From NCBI GenBank assembly GCA_018907035.1, contig JACCIC010000357.1, forward strand, positions 5,001 through 69,000: a stretch of DNA of 64,000 nucleotides, read 5' to 3'. A model generated the notes under the pieces. That model searched no databases. It saw only the letters and a list, made by a program, of their open reading frames with translations, and had not been told where the DNA came from. Both the position numbers and the translations under genes were made by a program. Shown here in pieces: positions 51,190 through 63,611 of this stretch (position 1 is its first letter; each line of letters starts with the position of its first letter). This DNA comes from Sycobia sp. Sy_11. Taxonomy: Eukaryota; Arthropoda; Insecta; Hymenoptera; Epichrysomallidae.

Positions 51190-53880
51190 GACTCACGAGT
51201 ATAAAGACACGAGGATATGGAGTTGCAAAAGAGTAAAGTATAAAAGAAAAGTAAGCAAGGAAAAAGCCGCAAAAGACGAGCCAATGAAAAAGGATAAAAG
51301 CTGGAGTAAACGAAAGTATTCGCAAGGCGAAGAGAGAAGGGACAACACTACAAACCGAAAAAGAAAAGTAAGGTAGAAAAGAAGGATAGAACTGCTTGTC
51401 AATTATGATACAAAAAAATGGCGCAACCAGCGATTGTGAGAACACGAAGCCGGATGAAAAAGGAGACAAAGTTTTAGCACAGGAAAAAGTAAAAAAGAAG
51501 AGTTAATTAAGAGAAAATAAAAAAACGAAATTGCAGAAGAGGATGACTTGAACTATTTCGAGATTGGTAAGATTACAGAAAATGAAAAGGAAATTACAAC
51601 AGTTAAAGAGTTAAAGAAAAAATAGCAGTTGTCGACAAGGCAGATTTCGATATGATTGGTGAAGATGACGAGGAGACGAACCAGATAGCAGCGAATGAAT
51701 ATAATAAAGTGAAAGACATAAAATAAACATAATAAAAGTGGGGAAAAAGACAAAGAGGAATAAAAGATGAGTGTATGGAAGAGAAAGAATTAGTTTTGAT
51801 AATGAAAGAGTTAGAAAATAGTTTACATATAACGCTAGAATATATATGAGAGAAAGATATGGAGAAAAAGCGTTTGTGGGAAAGATCTCAATCAAACCAA
51901 CTAGTAATAACAGAATTGCAAACAGATGTAGCAAAACTCCCTGTTAAATTAGAAAAAGATAGGATAAGAAAGATCGAAATGGAAACGAAAATGAAAATAA
52001 CCGGTGAGATGAAAGAATAAAATGAAAATGATAGGCTCGAAATGCGGAGTATGAAAATAATAAAATAGCTTGTTGATATAATAGTTTAGGCAGTGACACT
52101 GGGATGTAAGTTACCGAGAGACGATAGTAAAGAAGGAGGAACGTGAGAGAGATAGAAAAGAATGATCATAATTGTCAGTGAGATCGTAGTGGGGGAGCAA
52201 GCCATGAATGCCAAAACAAGCAAAGATCAAAGCAAAGTTGGCGAGCAGAGTAGAGGAGACGAAGAGGGAGTGCAAAAATAAAGGAGATACCTTAATTGTA
52301 TTTCAACAGCTAAGTGAAAATGAGTGGAAAATAGTGGAAGGGAAAAAATAGAAAGAAGAACTAAATTATAAGAGGAATTAAAACAGTAGAAAAAGGGGTT
52401 TAAGTAGAAATAAAAAATATTGTGAAGAATAAATGGGGTTAGAAATGCATATAATGAAAGTGAAAGTAATAGGAAGTCTGATAGTGCATATGGAATCCTT
52501 CGAAAATAAGATTGAAATATTGAAAGGAAGGAGTATGCTAAAGGTAATTAGTATATAGATCGAAGATGAATTTACGGAGAATAAAAAGGAAGTGCAACAT
52601 TGATTAGGGAAGATAGCTAAGAAGGAATAAAATGAGTTTAAAAAAAACTGGGCTACGCAAAAATAAAAATAGAGAAAGAGTGGTACGAGTAAAGAGAAAG
52701 CGATGGAAGAGTGGATCAGATGAATTATCGCGAATATACAGAAAAAATAAATATTTAGTTTAATAACTTGGAATATAGTGGGATAGCCAAAAAATTAGTA
52801 TGAAGGAATTAATTTCGCATTTTCAATGTAATAGTACTACATGAGACTTGTTTAGAGAAGGAAAAAGAAAATGAATGGAGGATAAAATTAGATAAAAGTT
52901 TTTATTGGACCGCAAATGCGGTGATGAGAAACAATAGAAAATAAAGGGCGAAGGGAGAAGTATTAGTATGCATAAAAAGGAGTAATAAATGAAGGGATAG
53001 CCGAGTGGCAATATTGCTTAATAATAAAAGAAGTAAAAATAAAGAAAGAAAGAAAATTTAAAAATAAAAAAGTAAGATAAAGGAGGTAATAGAGAACATA
53101 GACTTAATATATTAGACTTAGAGAGGGGAGGGAAAGTGGTCGTAGGAGGAACAAAAATTTTCAGCCTGAAATTTACATGTCATGTTGTGATCCTTGCAGA
53201 TCCACTGGAAAAGATAGGAAAGCATTTAAAAGAAAAAGTCAATAGGGAAAGCAGTCTAAAGGTAAATGAGAAAAAATAAAAGTAATGGTATTTCAAAAGG
53301 GAAGAAGGAGAGAAAAGTATAAATAGTGATATTTAGGAAAAGAATTGAAGGTATTAAAATTTAAAGTAAAAATATTTAGGTTTTTGGTTTAAAGCAACTA
53401 ACTCGTATAGAGCACAAATCAGAAAAATTAAAAATGACAGTCCAAAGTAAGACAAAAACACATTATGGAGGATATGGAAAAAGGAAAACATGAAATCGTT
53501 AAAAGATAGATTTCAGCATAGGGACGCGTCAGTTAAAACAGGTCGCTTTTACAAAGTAGCAATATGGGGATTGGTGAAATACGAATTTTTTGAGAAAATA
53601 CATGGAAGATAAGTAAAGATGGCGCTTGAAGCGAACAATAACAGGCCAAGCTATATATGACAAACGGAAACGGAAAGGATAAAATTTGACAGATGGCTTC
53701 CAAAAGGCAGGAAGATATTTACTGGACATAGAAAATATAGAGGAAAGCAGGTGGCCTAAAATATGCGTAAAAGAGGAATTAAGAAATATTAACCATAAAT
53801 AAATCAACAAACAGGGGAATGGTAATTCAGAAGCCGTTAAGAGAGGTGGCCGACGGAAAAGTATTAACAAAATTTTAGTA
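51190..53880 (+). mobile_element. Degenerate R1-like non-LTR retrotransposon
   Basis: The plus strand is strikingly purine- and A-rich. Decayed protein blocks of a site-specific-type LINE can be read in order. First comes a Lys/Glu-rich ORF1-like part (51190-52600). Then an AP-endonuclease-like segment at about 52835-52990 (VLHETCLEKEKENEW, FYWTANAVMRNN, RAKGEVLVCIKRS). Next a reverse transcriptase palm region at about 53140-53310, where CHVVILAD replaces the usual Y-A-D-D box, then SSLKVNEKK and KVMVFQKGRR. Last is the thumb/C-terminal region (WRIWKKENMKSLKDRFQHR, GRFYKVAIWG). The frame is broken by many stops. The long minus-strand ORFs in this interval are shadows of the purine-rich strand. 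The element seems 5-prime complete or nearly so, but its ends are uncertain. Confidence 0.7.
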
Positions 53881-54689
53881 TATACTAATTTAATTACAGT
53901 ATTATAATGCCAAATAAAGTAAAGGGGTTTTTGATAATATAATTAATATTTCACGTTATGAAAATACAAGACATAACTACATGGTTTATTAGAAATACAC
54001 AACAGCAATCTTCCTGTAGGAATAATAGTTTCGAATATTTATTGGCCACTTGATATATTCGATTTCGCTATCTCAAAGATTTTTAAAAAGTTTCTTTTGC
54101 ATTCTCTATTTTCATTAAAAAGCAGCTTACAATTAAAAAAATAGTTTAGTTAAAATAGTTATACCAGGAAATCATATTTCAATATCCTTGAATGTTCTAT
54201 CACTTTTTATTAATTTAGATGTAATATATAATATGCATTACATTTTTATTAAATTCAAAGTATTTTCCCTTCAATAATAAAATTGAGAAGTAAAATAAAG
54301 TTTCTCGTAAGTGCTCATTGTACTCCCAGGTGAACTGACTGACTCAAAACTACTGGAAAATGTGTGCACTAGCTCCTATAAAAAAATTAAATATTATTGT
54401 ATAAAAAATACGTTGATGAGTTTTTTTTAATAGTTAAAGAAAAAGATACTAAAAAAATTCTCGATAAATTCAATTCTTATAATAAATATTTAAAATTTAA
54501 ACTTCAAAAAGAAAATAATTCACATTCAACTTTTTAGATATATCCATATTTATATCCATAAAAATATAAACAATATTTTCTTAACAATTGGTTTCGCAAA
54601 AATACTTGCCTGTCCTGTTACACTATGGTCCCGCACGACCGGGGCATGTGACTGCAACTTCCGATGCAACAATAATTGTTCTGATAGAG
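53881..54689. other. AT-rich DNA between two retroelements
   Basis: No feature recognised. It may contain the untranslated ends of the flanking elements. Confidence 0.35.
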
Positions 54690-56040
54690 TTATCACATCT
54701 CATCCATACCATCCAATGTCAACGAAAAGAAATATGTTTATAATTTATAATTTAGTTGGTAAAACTATTCATCTCTCTCATATCTCCTTTTATTATAAGA
54801 ATTGGAAATATATCGCTGATGTTCTTATTAGTAATAATTATTCAATAAACTTTATTACCAACATATTAAAAAAAGAAATACATTATAGTAAATATAAAAA
54901 TCATATAATCAACCATGAAACTAACAATAACAATAATAATATTAACAATAATCCAAACAACAAACAGTCTCCATTTTTCTTATAGTACTCTCATACAGAC
55001 ATTCATTGAATCTATACTTTGAAAAAATTTAAAACAGAACAATATTAATTACATTAATAAATTAAACAATAAATTCAATACATTTATAAAATTAGGTAAA
55101 CGTTTAGACACTTTCATGGATAAAACCGCACTTGTTTATATAATAAATTGCGCAAATTGTAATAGCAGAATTGGACAGATTATTAGAAATTTGAAAAATA
55201 CGTGTATGAATACAAAAAAGTTGCTTTATTATTGCAAAGCATTCGGAATTATATAACCATGTTTTCGATTTTCACAATACGAACATGTTGAATTACGAAT
55301 AAAAATTAATTTAGACGTCTATGTTGCGAGATGTTACTATTTATTTCAATACTATTTAATATATTTAATATATTTAATACTATTTAATATATTTAATATA
55401 TAAGACTATTTATTATATTTAATATATAATACTATTTAATATATTTAATATTCAATATTATTATTGACATACATAGTTTTTAAATAAATACAATATTAAT
55501 CGAAAAACTGATATTCTTAAATTAAAGAATCGATATAAATCTACATTAAATTTGTTTCAAAATCATTCCTAATTAGCATGCATGATAATACTATAACTGA
55601 ATCAGTATTTAAAATTTAAATTTATTAATATGCCAATTTCACGATTTTGTATTCTCTTACTCAGTTTGTGATTTATTATCGTACAGAACGTACGACATTA
55701 GTACTATATCTGTTTACAATTAAATCATAATTTGTAAGTCGTCAATAATTTTCTCAATTTCTAATGGTTGATTTAAAAAAAATTTAATTATTTTATTTCA
55801 ATTATTTTTAGGCGTTTTATGGTTCATAAAACCATGGTTTTTTTAATTTTGACTTACTTCTCATTGGGGTCAATATAATTCTCATCATAATCTTAGAGAA
55901 GAATGTGTTTTTCATGAGCTTATTAAGTTGTTCTTTTAATAAAACAGAGATTTTATTGTATATACACTAGTCTTGAAGAGGAGTTTTCATTGAAAACCAA
56001 AACGTTGACGACAGAAATAAATAAATGTATTATGAAAAAA
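54690..56040 (+). mobile_element. Truncated Penelope-like retroelement (RT tail and GIY-YIG endonuclease remnant)
   Basis: The first part (about 54700-54905) reads like the end of a Penelope-type reverse transcriptase: SHPYHPMSTKRNMFIIYNLV, then HLSHISFYYKNWKYIADVLI. The GIY-YIG nuclease region follows at about 55100-55290, decayed: VYIINCANCNSRIGQIIRNL (compare the usual V-Y-K-I-x-C-x-x-C) and, after a frameshift, HSELYNHVFDFHNT. The 3-prime end at about 55965-56040 contains CTTGAAGAGG, AAAACGTTGACGAC and AATAAATAAATG, which resembles the tails of insect Penelope-like elements as I recall them. The 5-prime two-thirds are missing, and a TTTAATATA minisatellite (55340-55460) lies inside. Confidence 0.62.
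55340..55460. repeat. AT minisatellite, unit about 27 bases
   Basis: About four diverged copies of a unit containing ACTATTTAATATATTTAATA. Confidence 0.8.
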
Positions 56041-58213
56041 TAATTCGCAGTGATCTTTCTACTAAAGCATAAGATTATTTTTAACGAAAAATATAGCCTA
56101 TGTAACTTCGGGTGCACTAAGGAATCTAATAAACAAAAATTCAAATTTATTGTTCGAATAATTTTTGAGATTTTTATGAACAATCAAACAAACACTGTCT
56201 TTTTATATAATAATAAGATAATATATTATATATCATGTACACAAAAAATATACATCTATCTGCTTCTCCCCACGCATAACTCTTTACTCAATGGCTGCAA
56301 AGAATCCACAGAGGGAAACACCGAGGAGGATTCATAACGTATTTTCGAATCACCTTAGGCAACGAGAACATGTAGTGCAATCCATTTACCCTAATTGTGA
56401 GTATCCACAACTAATGCATGTAAACAAAATATTCCATATGCGGCGACTGGCACGACAGTGAAGTTTCTAAAATCAACCTCCTAAAACATCTCAGGCTAGT
56501 TTATCTATTTTCTCAACTTATAAGCTTCACTGATCCTGTCAAGACAACAGTTTCCTATATCGAGTAAGTAATTTATGTTCTTTTTCATACTGATCCTTCT
56601 AACATGGCGATGCACAGTGCACGGTGAATCTAATTACTAACGGTAAAATAACGTTGCTTGGCCCACACCTACAGAAATCTGTATAGCTGTGCTGTAGACG
56701 AAAACTTCGACAGCGATAGGATTCATCTGTATGTGACTGGTTGGCTAACGTCATGATCTGTTAACCTTTTCACTTACACTACTGTATAAGCATTATACCG
56801 TATGTGGCTTCATTGAGGCAGTAGTGATACAGTCACGTACAACTTATCAGGTGAGACAGGATACTGGATCCCCTTGCACACATTACAACGCTGCAATGAT
56901 ACAGTGTTCCTCGCTGTCTCGCTATCCTTGTATATTCACAAGAGAGTGTTGAATACGTAATAAACCGTTTTTGTTCAATATAAGACTAATAAAATTTATA
57001 AAAATTAAGTCTATTCGAAATTCTTATGCATCTACTTAAGCGTGAAATCTTAAAGTCGGCAAAAAGACTTCACAATGGTTCATCGCGAGTGAAAAATTTA
57101 GTAGTTTGTATGCAGAAGTCACGAACCTCACCTTTTATTTTGATACATTCGATTGGACAGTTTCACTCTTTGTAACCAATTAAACCAACTACTTACTCAT
57201 TTTTTTTTGACTATCAAATAATATGTCATGAACACCTTCGCATAGCAATTAGATTCATTCGTTCTTAAAAAAAACTTTATATTGTCATAATAAACCGAAT
57301 AATCACTTCAAAAATCGAATATCTAAAATAATTGAATATTTTGAAAATTGCATCTCGTATTAAATAAAAAGTGTTAGTATTCCAGTAGATTAAATTTGAG
57401 AAAATTAAATAAAAAAGTTCAATTTGAAGAGAATTTATAATGAGAATTTATAAAATATTTCTTTTCTGACAATGAAAAATAAAAATAAAGTAAAAACTAT
57501 GTCTCCAAGCTAAAAGGAACAATTTATTTATTCCAAAGGTACTGCGGAATCTTTTTCCACATATTTTCGTATTTCTCAAATTTAATTAGTAGCATACAAA
57601 TTGTACATATGATAGATGCCTTTCATAACTGAAATTGATGAAAAATCTCCGATCATCTTTCTATTATGAGTCAATTCATCTTTAAAGCAATTTATTAAAA
57701 GATTTTTCTCAAACTGAAATAATTAATGAGGTTACTGAAAAAAAGAGGTTTTGAAAAAAATTTATAACTAGATAAATAAGGATAAGTAAAATCCTAAAGA
57801 ATTAGAATATAATACCATTTAAACAATATTATTATAACAATATTTATGATACATAATATTTAATCAGAGGTAAAGTAATTGATAATACATTATCCAAAAT
57901 AGAACTGTATTTTAAATTAAAAAAAAAAAAAAAACAAAATACTTACTTACATATCCATTAAAATTTGCCAAGGAGTTCGATGCTAGCCGTTATCCTGTAT
58001 AGACGTGTTGTGCTCTCTTGAAATTTTCGAATATAGTAGACACAACTGTACGCACAGAACATGTGCCCTCTGTTATAAGTATTTACATATTTCGCGCTCG
58101 CGTGTTCTCATATATGAAAAGTATAAATTATTAATGATGACTTTTCTAACAAAAATTCATCAAGTACTTCTAATAGTTCGTTTATATTGTTAAATAATGT
58201 AAATAGTGAAATT
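56041..58213. other. Intergenic DNA, no gene recognised
   Basis: A moderately GC-rich stretch (about 56270-56960) lacks protein motifs I can name. The remainder is AT-rich. Confidence 0.4.
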
Positions 58214-59478
58214 ATGATGTCAAATGTTACTCGTGAAAATAGTGCAAAATATTCTCAATTAGCTAAAAATGACCATTTTCCAAAAGAAATCAGGGTATTA
58301 TTATGGAATGTGCCGACGGGCTGACTTTGACTGGCTACACGTGTACCATAGGCGATTTAATTGAACCAAAAAATGTACTTTATTCATCTAGAATCTCAAA
58401 TAATCGAGTCTGTTTATATCTAAAAAGTAAGGAATTAGTTGATAAAATTACAGAACAGTATGAATTTTTTTAAATTAATGAAAAACAAGTTCCTATTATA
58501 CCCCTAATTACTAAGCAAAAAAAAGTCATCATTTCAAACATTGTTTCATCGATACCACACTATGTAATTCAGAACGCATTTGAAGTCATTAATATTAAAT
58601 ATCTACGCCCAGTAAAAACATTAAGAGCAACAATAAGCAAAGAGGGATATTCACACGTTCTTAGGTCAAGAAGGATAATGTATATTCATACAAGCGATAT
58701 CGAAAAATTACTCGAAATATTAAAAATCGAATACGATGAAACTTCTTACTATTTATATCCGAGTGCTGGCACGACTATTCGGTGTTATCGTTGTAAAGTC
58801 GAAGGCCATATACAGAAGAATTGTAAATCTATACCACCACAAATAGACTTGCGAGACGCAGGTGCACATTCCGGAGACGTAAACAAATACACAGCAGGAA
58901 ACAATATGCTCGTTACGGAGAGTACCTCGTTGTCACTTATTTCAAACAGCAGCGATTCTATGGAAATAGAACCTTGTGAACGGTTTACTCCTGACATACC
59001 TACAGAAAAAAATGCATGCCTACTCCGATTTCTGGCTCAAAACGTATTCGAGCCAGTATGATTTCATCGAGCATCGATCAAAACATTAAAGACGTTGAAA
59101 AAAATTTTAGAAAAAGAACCAAAACTAAAAATTCGATTAAAAAAGGCTAAAACTTTAATTCCAAGGAAATTAGACATAACTGAATTAAAAAACGTACTTA
59201 AACCAATTGAAAATTATTTAATTATGAATTCAAGCAAATGTCCCATGGAATTTGAACAGCTAGTACGATTTCTCTATGAGAGTTATAACAAATCCAACAT
59301 TCCTGAAATAGCTACCAAGTATTCGCCGGATGTTCTAAAGCTTATTCCCATGCTTCAAGATACACATCATAATATTGAAGAGAATAGACATCGTATAAGA
59401 AGAATACTGAAACGTTTAAATAACACAATTTGCGAAACGTTTGATGGTGACTCCGAGACAAGTCAAAATCACGTCTAA
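58214..59478 (+). pseudogene. LINE ORF1 (Gag-like, zinc knuckle)
   Basis: Starts MSNVTRENSAKYSQLAKN, then EIRVLLWNVP before the first stop. Further blocks: SNNRVCLYLKSKELVDKI, VIISNIVSSIPHYVIQ and YIHTSDIEKLLEILK, then a CCHC-type zinc knuckle CYRCKVEGHIQKNC at about 58782-58823. The C-terminal helical domain (59095-59478) has CPMEFEQLVRFLYESY, EIATKYSPDVL and RIRRILKRLN. In intact elements this protein binds the RNA. Stops at about 58320, 58470 and 59061, together with frame changes, make it inactive. Confidence 0.82.
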
Positions 59479-59499
59479 TAAACTAAAAATGATCAATAT

Positions 59500-59980
59500 A
59501 ATAAAGAAAATATAAAATTACAAATTTTTGATTGGAATTCGAGAAGTTTTCATGAACGGAAGCACGAGATTGAGCATTTATTGAAAAACAACTCCATCGA
59601 TATTCTAATATGTGTGGAAACTGGGTCAATGAAAATTATCAAGTTGCATATCCAGGATAACTTACTCAAAGGAACAGAACACATAACCGAGGTGGTGGTA
59701 TTATTATTTTGATTCGTAAGAACTTTATTCTTAAAAAACTAAAATTAACGACTCCAAATGAATTTTTAGAGCTCTATGGTATACATATTGACAACGTATA
59801 TACAACGCTAGACATAATAGTTGGTTACAGGACCCCACGTTTCATTCTAACACAATACGACTGGGATAAAATTATAAACAATATTAATAATAATAACCAT
59901 TCTCTTTTCGTAGGAGATTTTAACGTGCATAGTACTGTTTGGAACTGTCAGGGTTCTAGATTGAATTTGGAGTTCTGACC
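59500..59980 (+). pseudogene. LINE AP-endonuclease domain
   Basis: DWNSRSF near the start is a decayed form of the usual N-terminal W-N-x-R-S box. ILICVETGS follows, then a frameshift into a segment with RNRGGGIIIL-like residues. At 59900-59960 comes LFVGDFNVHSTVWNC, the diagnostic G-D-F-N-x-H box. It would nick target DNA in an intact element. Confidence 0.82.
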
Positions 59981-60553
59981 ATTTTCCAATTTTTATAGAT
60001 ATTGATACTGAAAAAAACTTTTATTAAAAACAAAACACTTTCAAATTTAAATCAGTACGAACCGATTGGAATATGTTTCATAAAATTTGAAAGAATAATT
60101 ACACTAAATTTTTATCTATAGAATTTTCGCAAAAACTGCCTAGTAACCAATACAGTGAATTTGTCGAAACAATAGCAAATGCTATTAAAAATTATACTCC
60201 GAAATTTAAGAAAAAATGTAATTCATTCAAAAAACAAATCCAGTATCATGGTGGGATTTTGAATGCGAATTACACTTAAAATATTAAAGCGTGCACACTT
60301 TAAAAAATGGTAACATACTTTAGAACTTCATGATTTGAGAGAGTATAAAAGTATGCGCCTAAATCAAAAAAATTTTTTAGAGAAAAAAAACGAGTGTTTG
60401 CAGAAATTCGCAGCAATTATCAATTTTGACACAATTTTTCAATATGTTTGGAATAAATGCAAAGTATTTGAAAATCACTGGGCAAATGTTCAAACCATAA
60501 ATTTTTTCGACAGTCACGAAAAACAAAAAAAATATAAATGATGCTATACCGCT

Positions 60554-61924
60554 GTGGTTCAAGACAAATCCAAAAATTCTCTTCCGTCTAATGGTTCAAA
60601 TGCATTTTTTAACCTTCATTTTAGTTTTTCTAAATTGAATACTGCTTTGGACTACAAAAATACAGAATCTTCGGCTGACCAAGACGGTCTCGATTTCGAA
60701 ATATTACAAGAACTACCTGTGCAATTTAAACTTCTCTTAGATATTTTTAATTTCATGTTTACAGAAAATGACTTCCTGAAATGTTAGAAACATTCCTATA
60801 TTCATTTTATGCCCAAATCTGAGGGTAATGATCTTCGCCTAATTGCTCTCACATCATCTCTGTAAACTGTTTGAGACACTTGTTAAAAACAGACTACAGT
60901 GGTGGGTTGAAGACAATCACATTCTTCCAGCGAATCAATTCGGATTTCGAAAAGGTAAATCAACATTAGATAATAGCAATAACTTAACGTCAAAGATTGA
61001 AGAAGCCTTTGCTGCACAAAATGTTCTTGCACTTCTTATAGATGCTCAAGCTGCATTTGATAATATCAATATTGCTATTTTATTACATAAACTTGTTTCT
61101 GTGGGATGTTCAACTATGCTATTAAAGTTTATTCATTTTATCACTCATAAGAGAATTATTTACACTTATTCGTTGGCAGAAACTTACCGTACCGTTTATA
61201 GAAGAGTTTCATAAAGAGGATATCTAATCCCTCTCCTATACGTTATATATGCCTGTGATATAACAAACGGATTACAAAAAATTGTACTTATCTCACTAAT
61301 TGCTGATAATATTCAAGTGTATGTTAAGTGTGCTAGTATGGAATGAGGGAAAAATTATTACAAAAAGCCTATAAAACTTTTAAAAATAATATGTATAGGA
61401 TAGGCTTAGAAATCTGAGAAATAAAAATAAAATTCTTGCATTTTAATAAAAAAAATATAAATTCTGGAAACACTGAAATCCGTATCGGTAACGTCACTAT
61501 TCAATCAAGCGAGATTGTGAAGTTTCTTGATATGCATCTAGACTACAATTTAACTTTTAATAAACATATAAATATTGTAGAAACAAAATGTGATAAAGCT
61601 CTAAATATAATAAAATACCTCTGTGGTACGTGGTGGACCGCATGTCCTAAAACTCTCATTACATTGTACAGAAGCTTTGTTAGATCAATTATTGATTATG
61701 GTTTGCCTATTTACTTTCCTTCGCAAAAAAACTTAATAACTAGACTTGACAAAATACAAAACGCAGCTATACGTGCAGCTCTCGGATATCGTACCAGTAC
61801 ACCCTTAAACATTCTTTTAGCTGAATCAAAGCTAATCAACCTTAGAGATCGGACTGAGCTTTTGTATAATACTTTCTGTGCAAAAGAATGTCAAATGCCA
61901 ATTTCCTCACAGCTAAAACGATAA
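60554..61924 (+). pseudogene. LINE reverse transcriptase domain
   Basis: Blocks in order: ESSADQDGLDFEILQELP, FMPKSEGNDLRLIALTS, KLFETLVKNRLQWWVEDN, NQFGFRKGKSTLDN, LLIDAQAAFDNI (first catalytic Asp region) and LISLIADNIQVY. In that last block the expected A-D-D of the catalytic box is A-D-N. FLDMHLDYNLTFNKHI and IIDYGLPIYF follow. Several stops and frameshifts (near 60786, 60864, 61212 and 61330-61440) inactivate it. The last ORF (61436-61924) covers the thumb region intact. Confidence 0.88.
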
Positions 61925-62984
61925 AAGATAGTCCGGGAGTCAGCAACTATTTTTATGTCATATATTTATCTTCGGCCGAAAATTAGTTTAAATGATTCGT
62001 TTCAATGTTCTCTAGAGCGTAGTGATCGTCCGCTGCGTCAATTAATCTGGATGTGGCAACGCCAGACACCCAAAGTTTGTAAAAATGTTCAAAAATTGAT
62101 AAAAACCAGGTATTATGAAATAATTTGAGTTTAGAAAAAAATTGTTCAATCAAAAGTTGTAAATACTATTAAAACAAATTTTTTATGATCTACCCTATTT
62201 TTGCTCTAAAACTAATAATTATGGAGAAAAACGCAATTAATTATGAATATTTCGAGCTGGTATCGACCCAAATCATAGTCGATATGTCAGGGATCTACCT
62301 CGCCGCTCAGATCATACATGGTACAAATACTTTTTAACTAATTTTGCTCATCAAATTATAATTTTAAAGCGAAAATATTTTGAATGTAATAAATTTATTT
62401 TTGGTACATCTCCAAATTTTGTTTAAAATCATTTTTAACAAACTCTCTATTGATTCATATACTATCATTTATTTATTATTATATACAAAGTTTTTAATGA
62501 TATTCACTATTTCAGTATTAATTCGGCCAATTGGATATATAATATTAATGTTCCAAAGCTCCAAAAATTATTTGTAAAAACCTTTTTTCCTAAATGTTAT
62601 AAATTTTTCATTACAAGTAAATCAAAAATACTAAAATACAATAACGGTGAAGGAAATTTGTTATATGGAAGCATGGTAGTGATATATCTATATACATATA
62701 ATTTATTTCTTTAAAATTTAAAGAATTTTGTTACAATAATATACAAGACTCTTTAATTTATGAAAATTAGATATTTGTATACTGGTATAATGCATGCGAT
62801 AAAATCATTTAAAAGTGCTTGCAAAATTATAGAAATTATGTACGCTCGTATAACATTCTGTCAGAGAATCATATAACAGATAAATATGACAAAAATTATT
62901 CAAATGACAATAAGATTTTGGAAAATTTATTAGGTGATTCGATGACAGTGCAGCACTCGAGATATTCATCGTGTTCCAGATTTC

Positions 62985-63522
62985 CCGAAAGCGCGTGCTA
63001 CAACTACAGTTTTACTCATCAGTTGTCATTTATCCTCGTAAAATTCTTTTTCCACCTTGTTCTACAATACATATAAGTTTATTTGCAATAATATTTAGGA
63101 TTGCAACAATCTGGAATGTATTTCCGCTGAAGCAATAAAAAGTACGTTCCCTATAACAGAAATGTGAGTAAAGTACACTTGAAAACGCGTGCTTGCACTG
63201 CAGTTTAAAATTTGCAGCTTCAATTCCATATTGTTGCAGTCCTAAATATTATTACAAATAAACTTATATGCATTGTAGAACAAGATGGAAAAAGAATTTT
63301 GCGAGGATAAATGGGAACTGATGGTTAAAACTGCAGTTGAAGCACGCGTTTTCAAGTGCACTTTACTCACATTTTTGTTATAGGGAACGTACTTTTCATT
63401 ACTTCAGCGGACATACATTCCAGATTGTTGCAGTCCTAAATATTATTGCAAATAAACTTATATGTATTGTATAACAAGGTGGATAAAGAATTTTGCGAGG
63501 ATAAATGGGAACTGATGGTTAT
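62985..63522. repeat. 194-bp satellite-like repeat, head-to-head arrangement
   Basis: Three related blocks. 63328-63522 is a full unit. 63223-63328 is a direct partial copy of its second half, with a period of 194 bases. 63012-63206 is a nearly exact reverse-complement copy of the full unit, trailing on to about 62985. The full-length arms differ at only about ten positions by eye. Shared words include TTGCAGTCCTAAATATTATT and TATAGGGAACGTACTTTT. The block sits inside the foreign DNA that splits the I-like LINE. Confidence 0.88.
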
Positions 63523-63611
63523 AGCGCCACTAATACACAGCATAATTTAAATATTTACAGACATAAGTAAGAAACAATCATTACTTCCATTCCATTTAAT
63601 CAATGCCTTGG

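Noticed and set aside
51032..51934. Hydrophobic minus-strand ORFs (up to 145 aa)
   Set aside because: They are antisense shadows of the purine-rich LINE strand. Phe/Leu/Ser/Tyr-rich products are expected from that bias.
58005..58193. 62-residue ORF before the I-like LINE
   Set aside because: No motif. It probably belongs to LINE 5-prime sequence or is chance.
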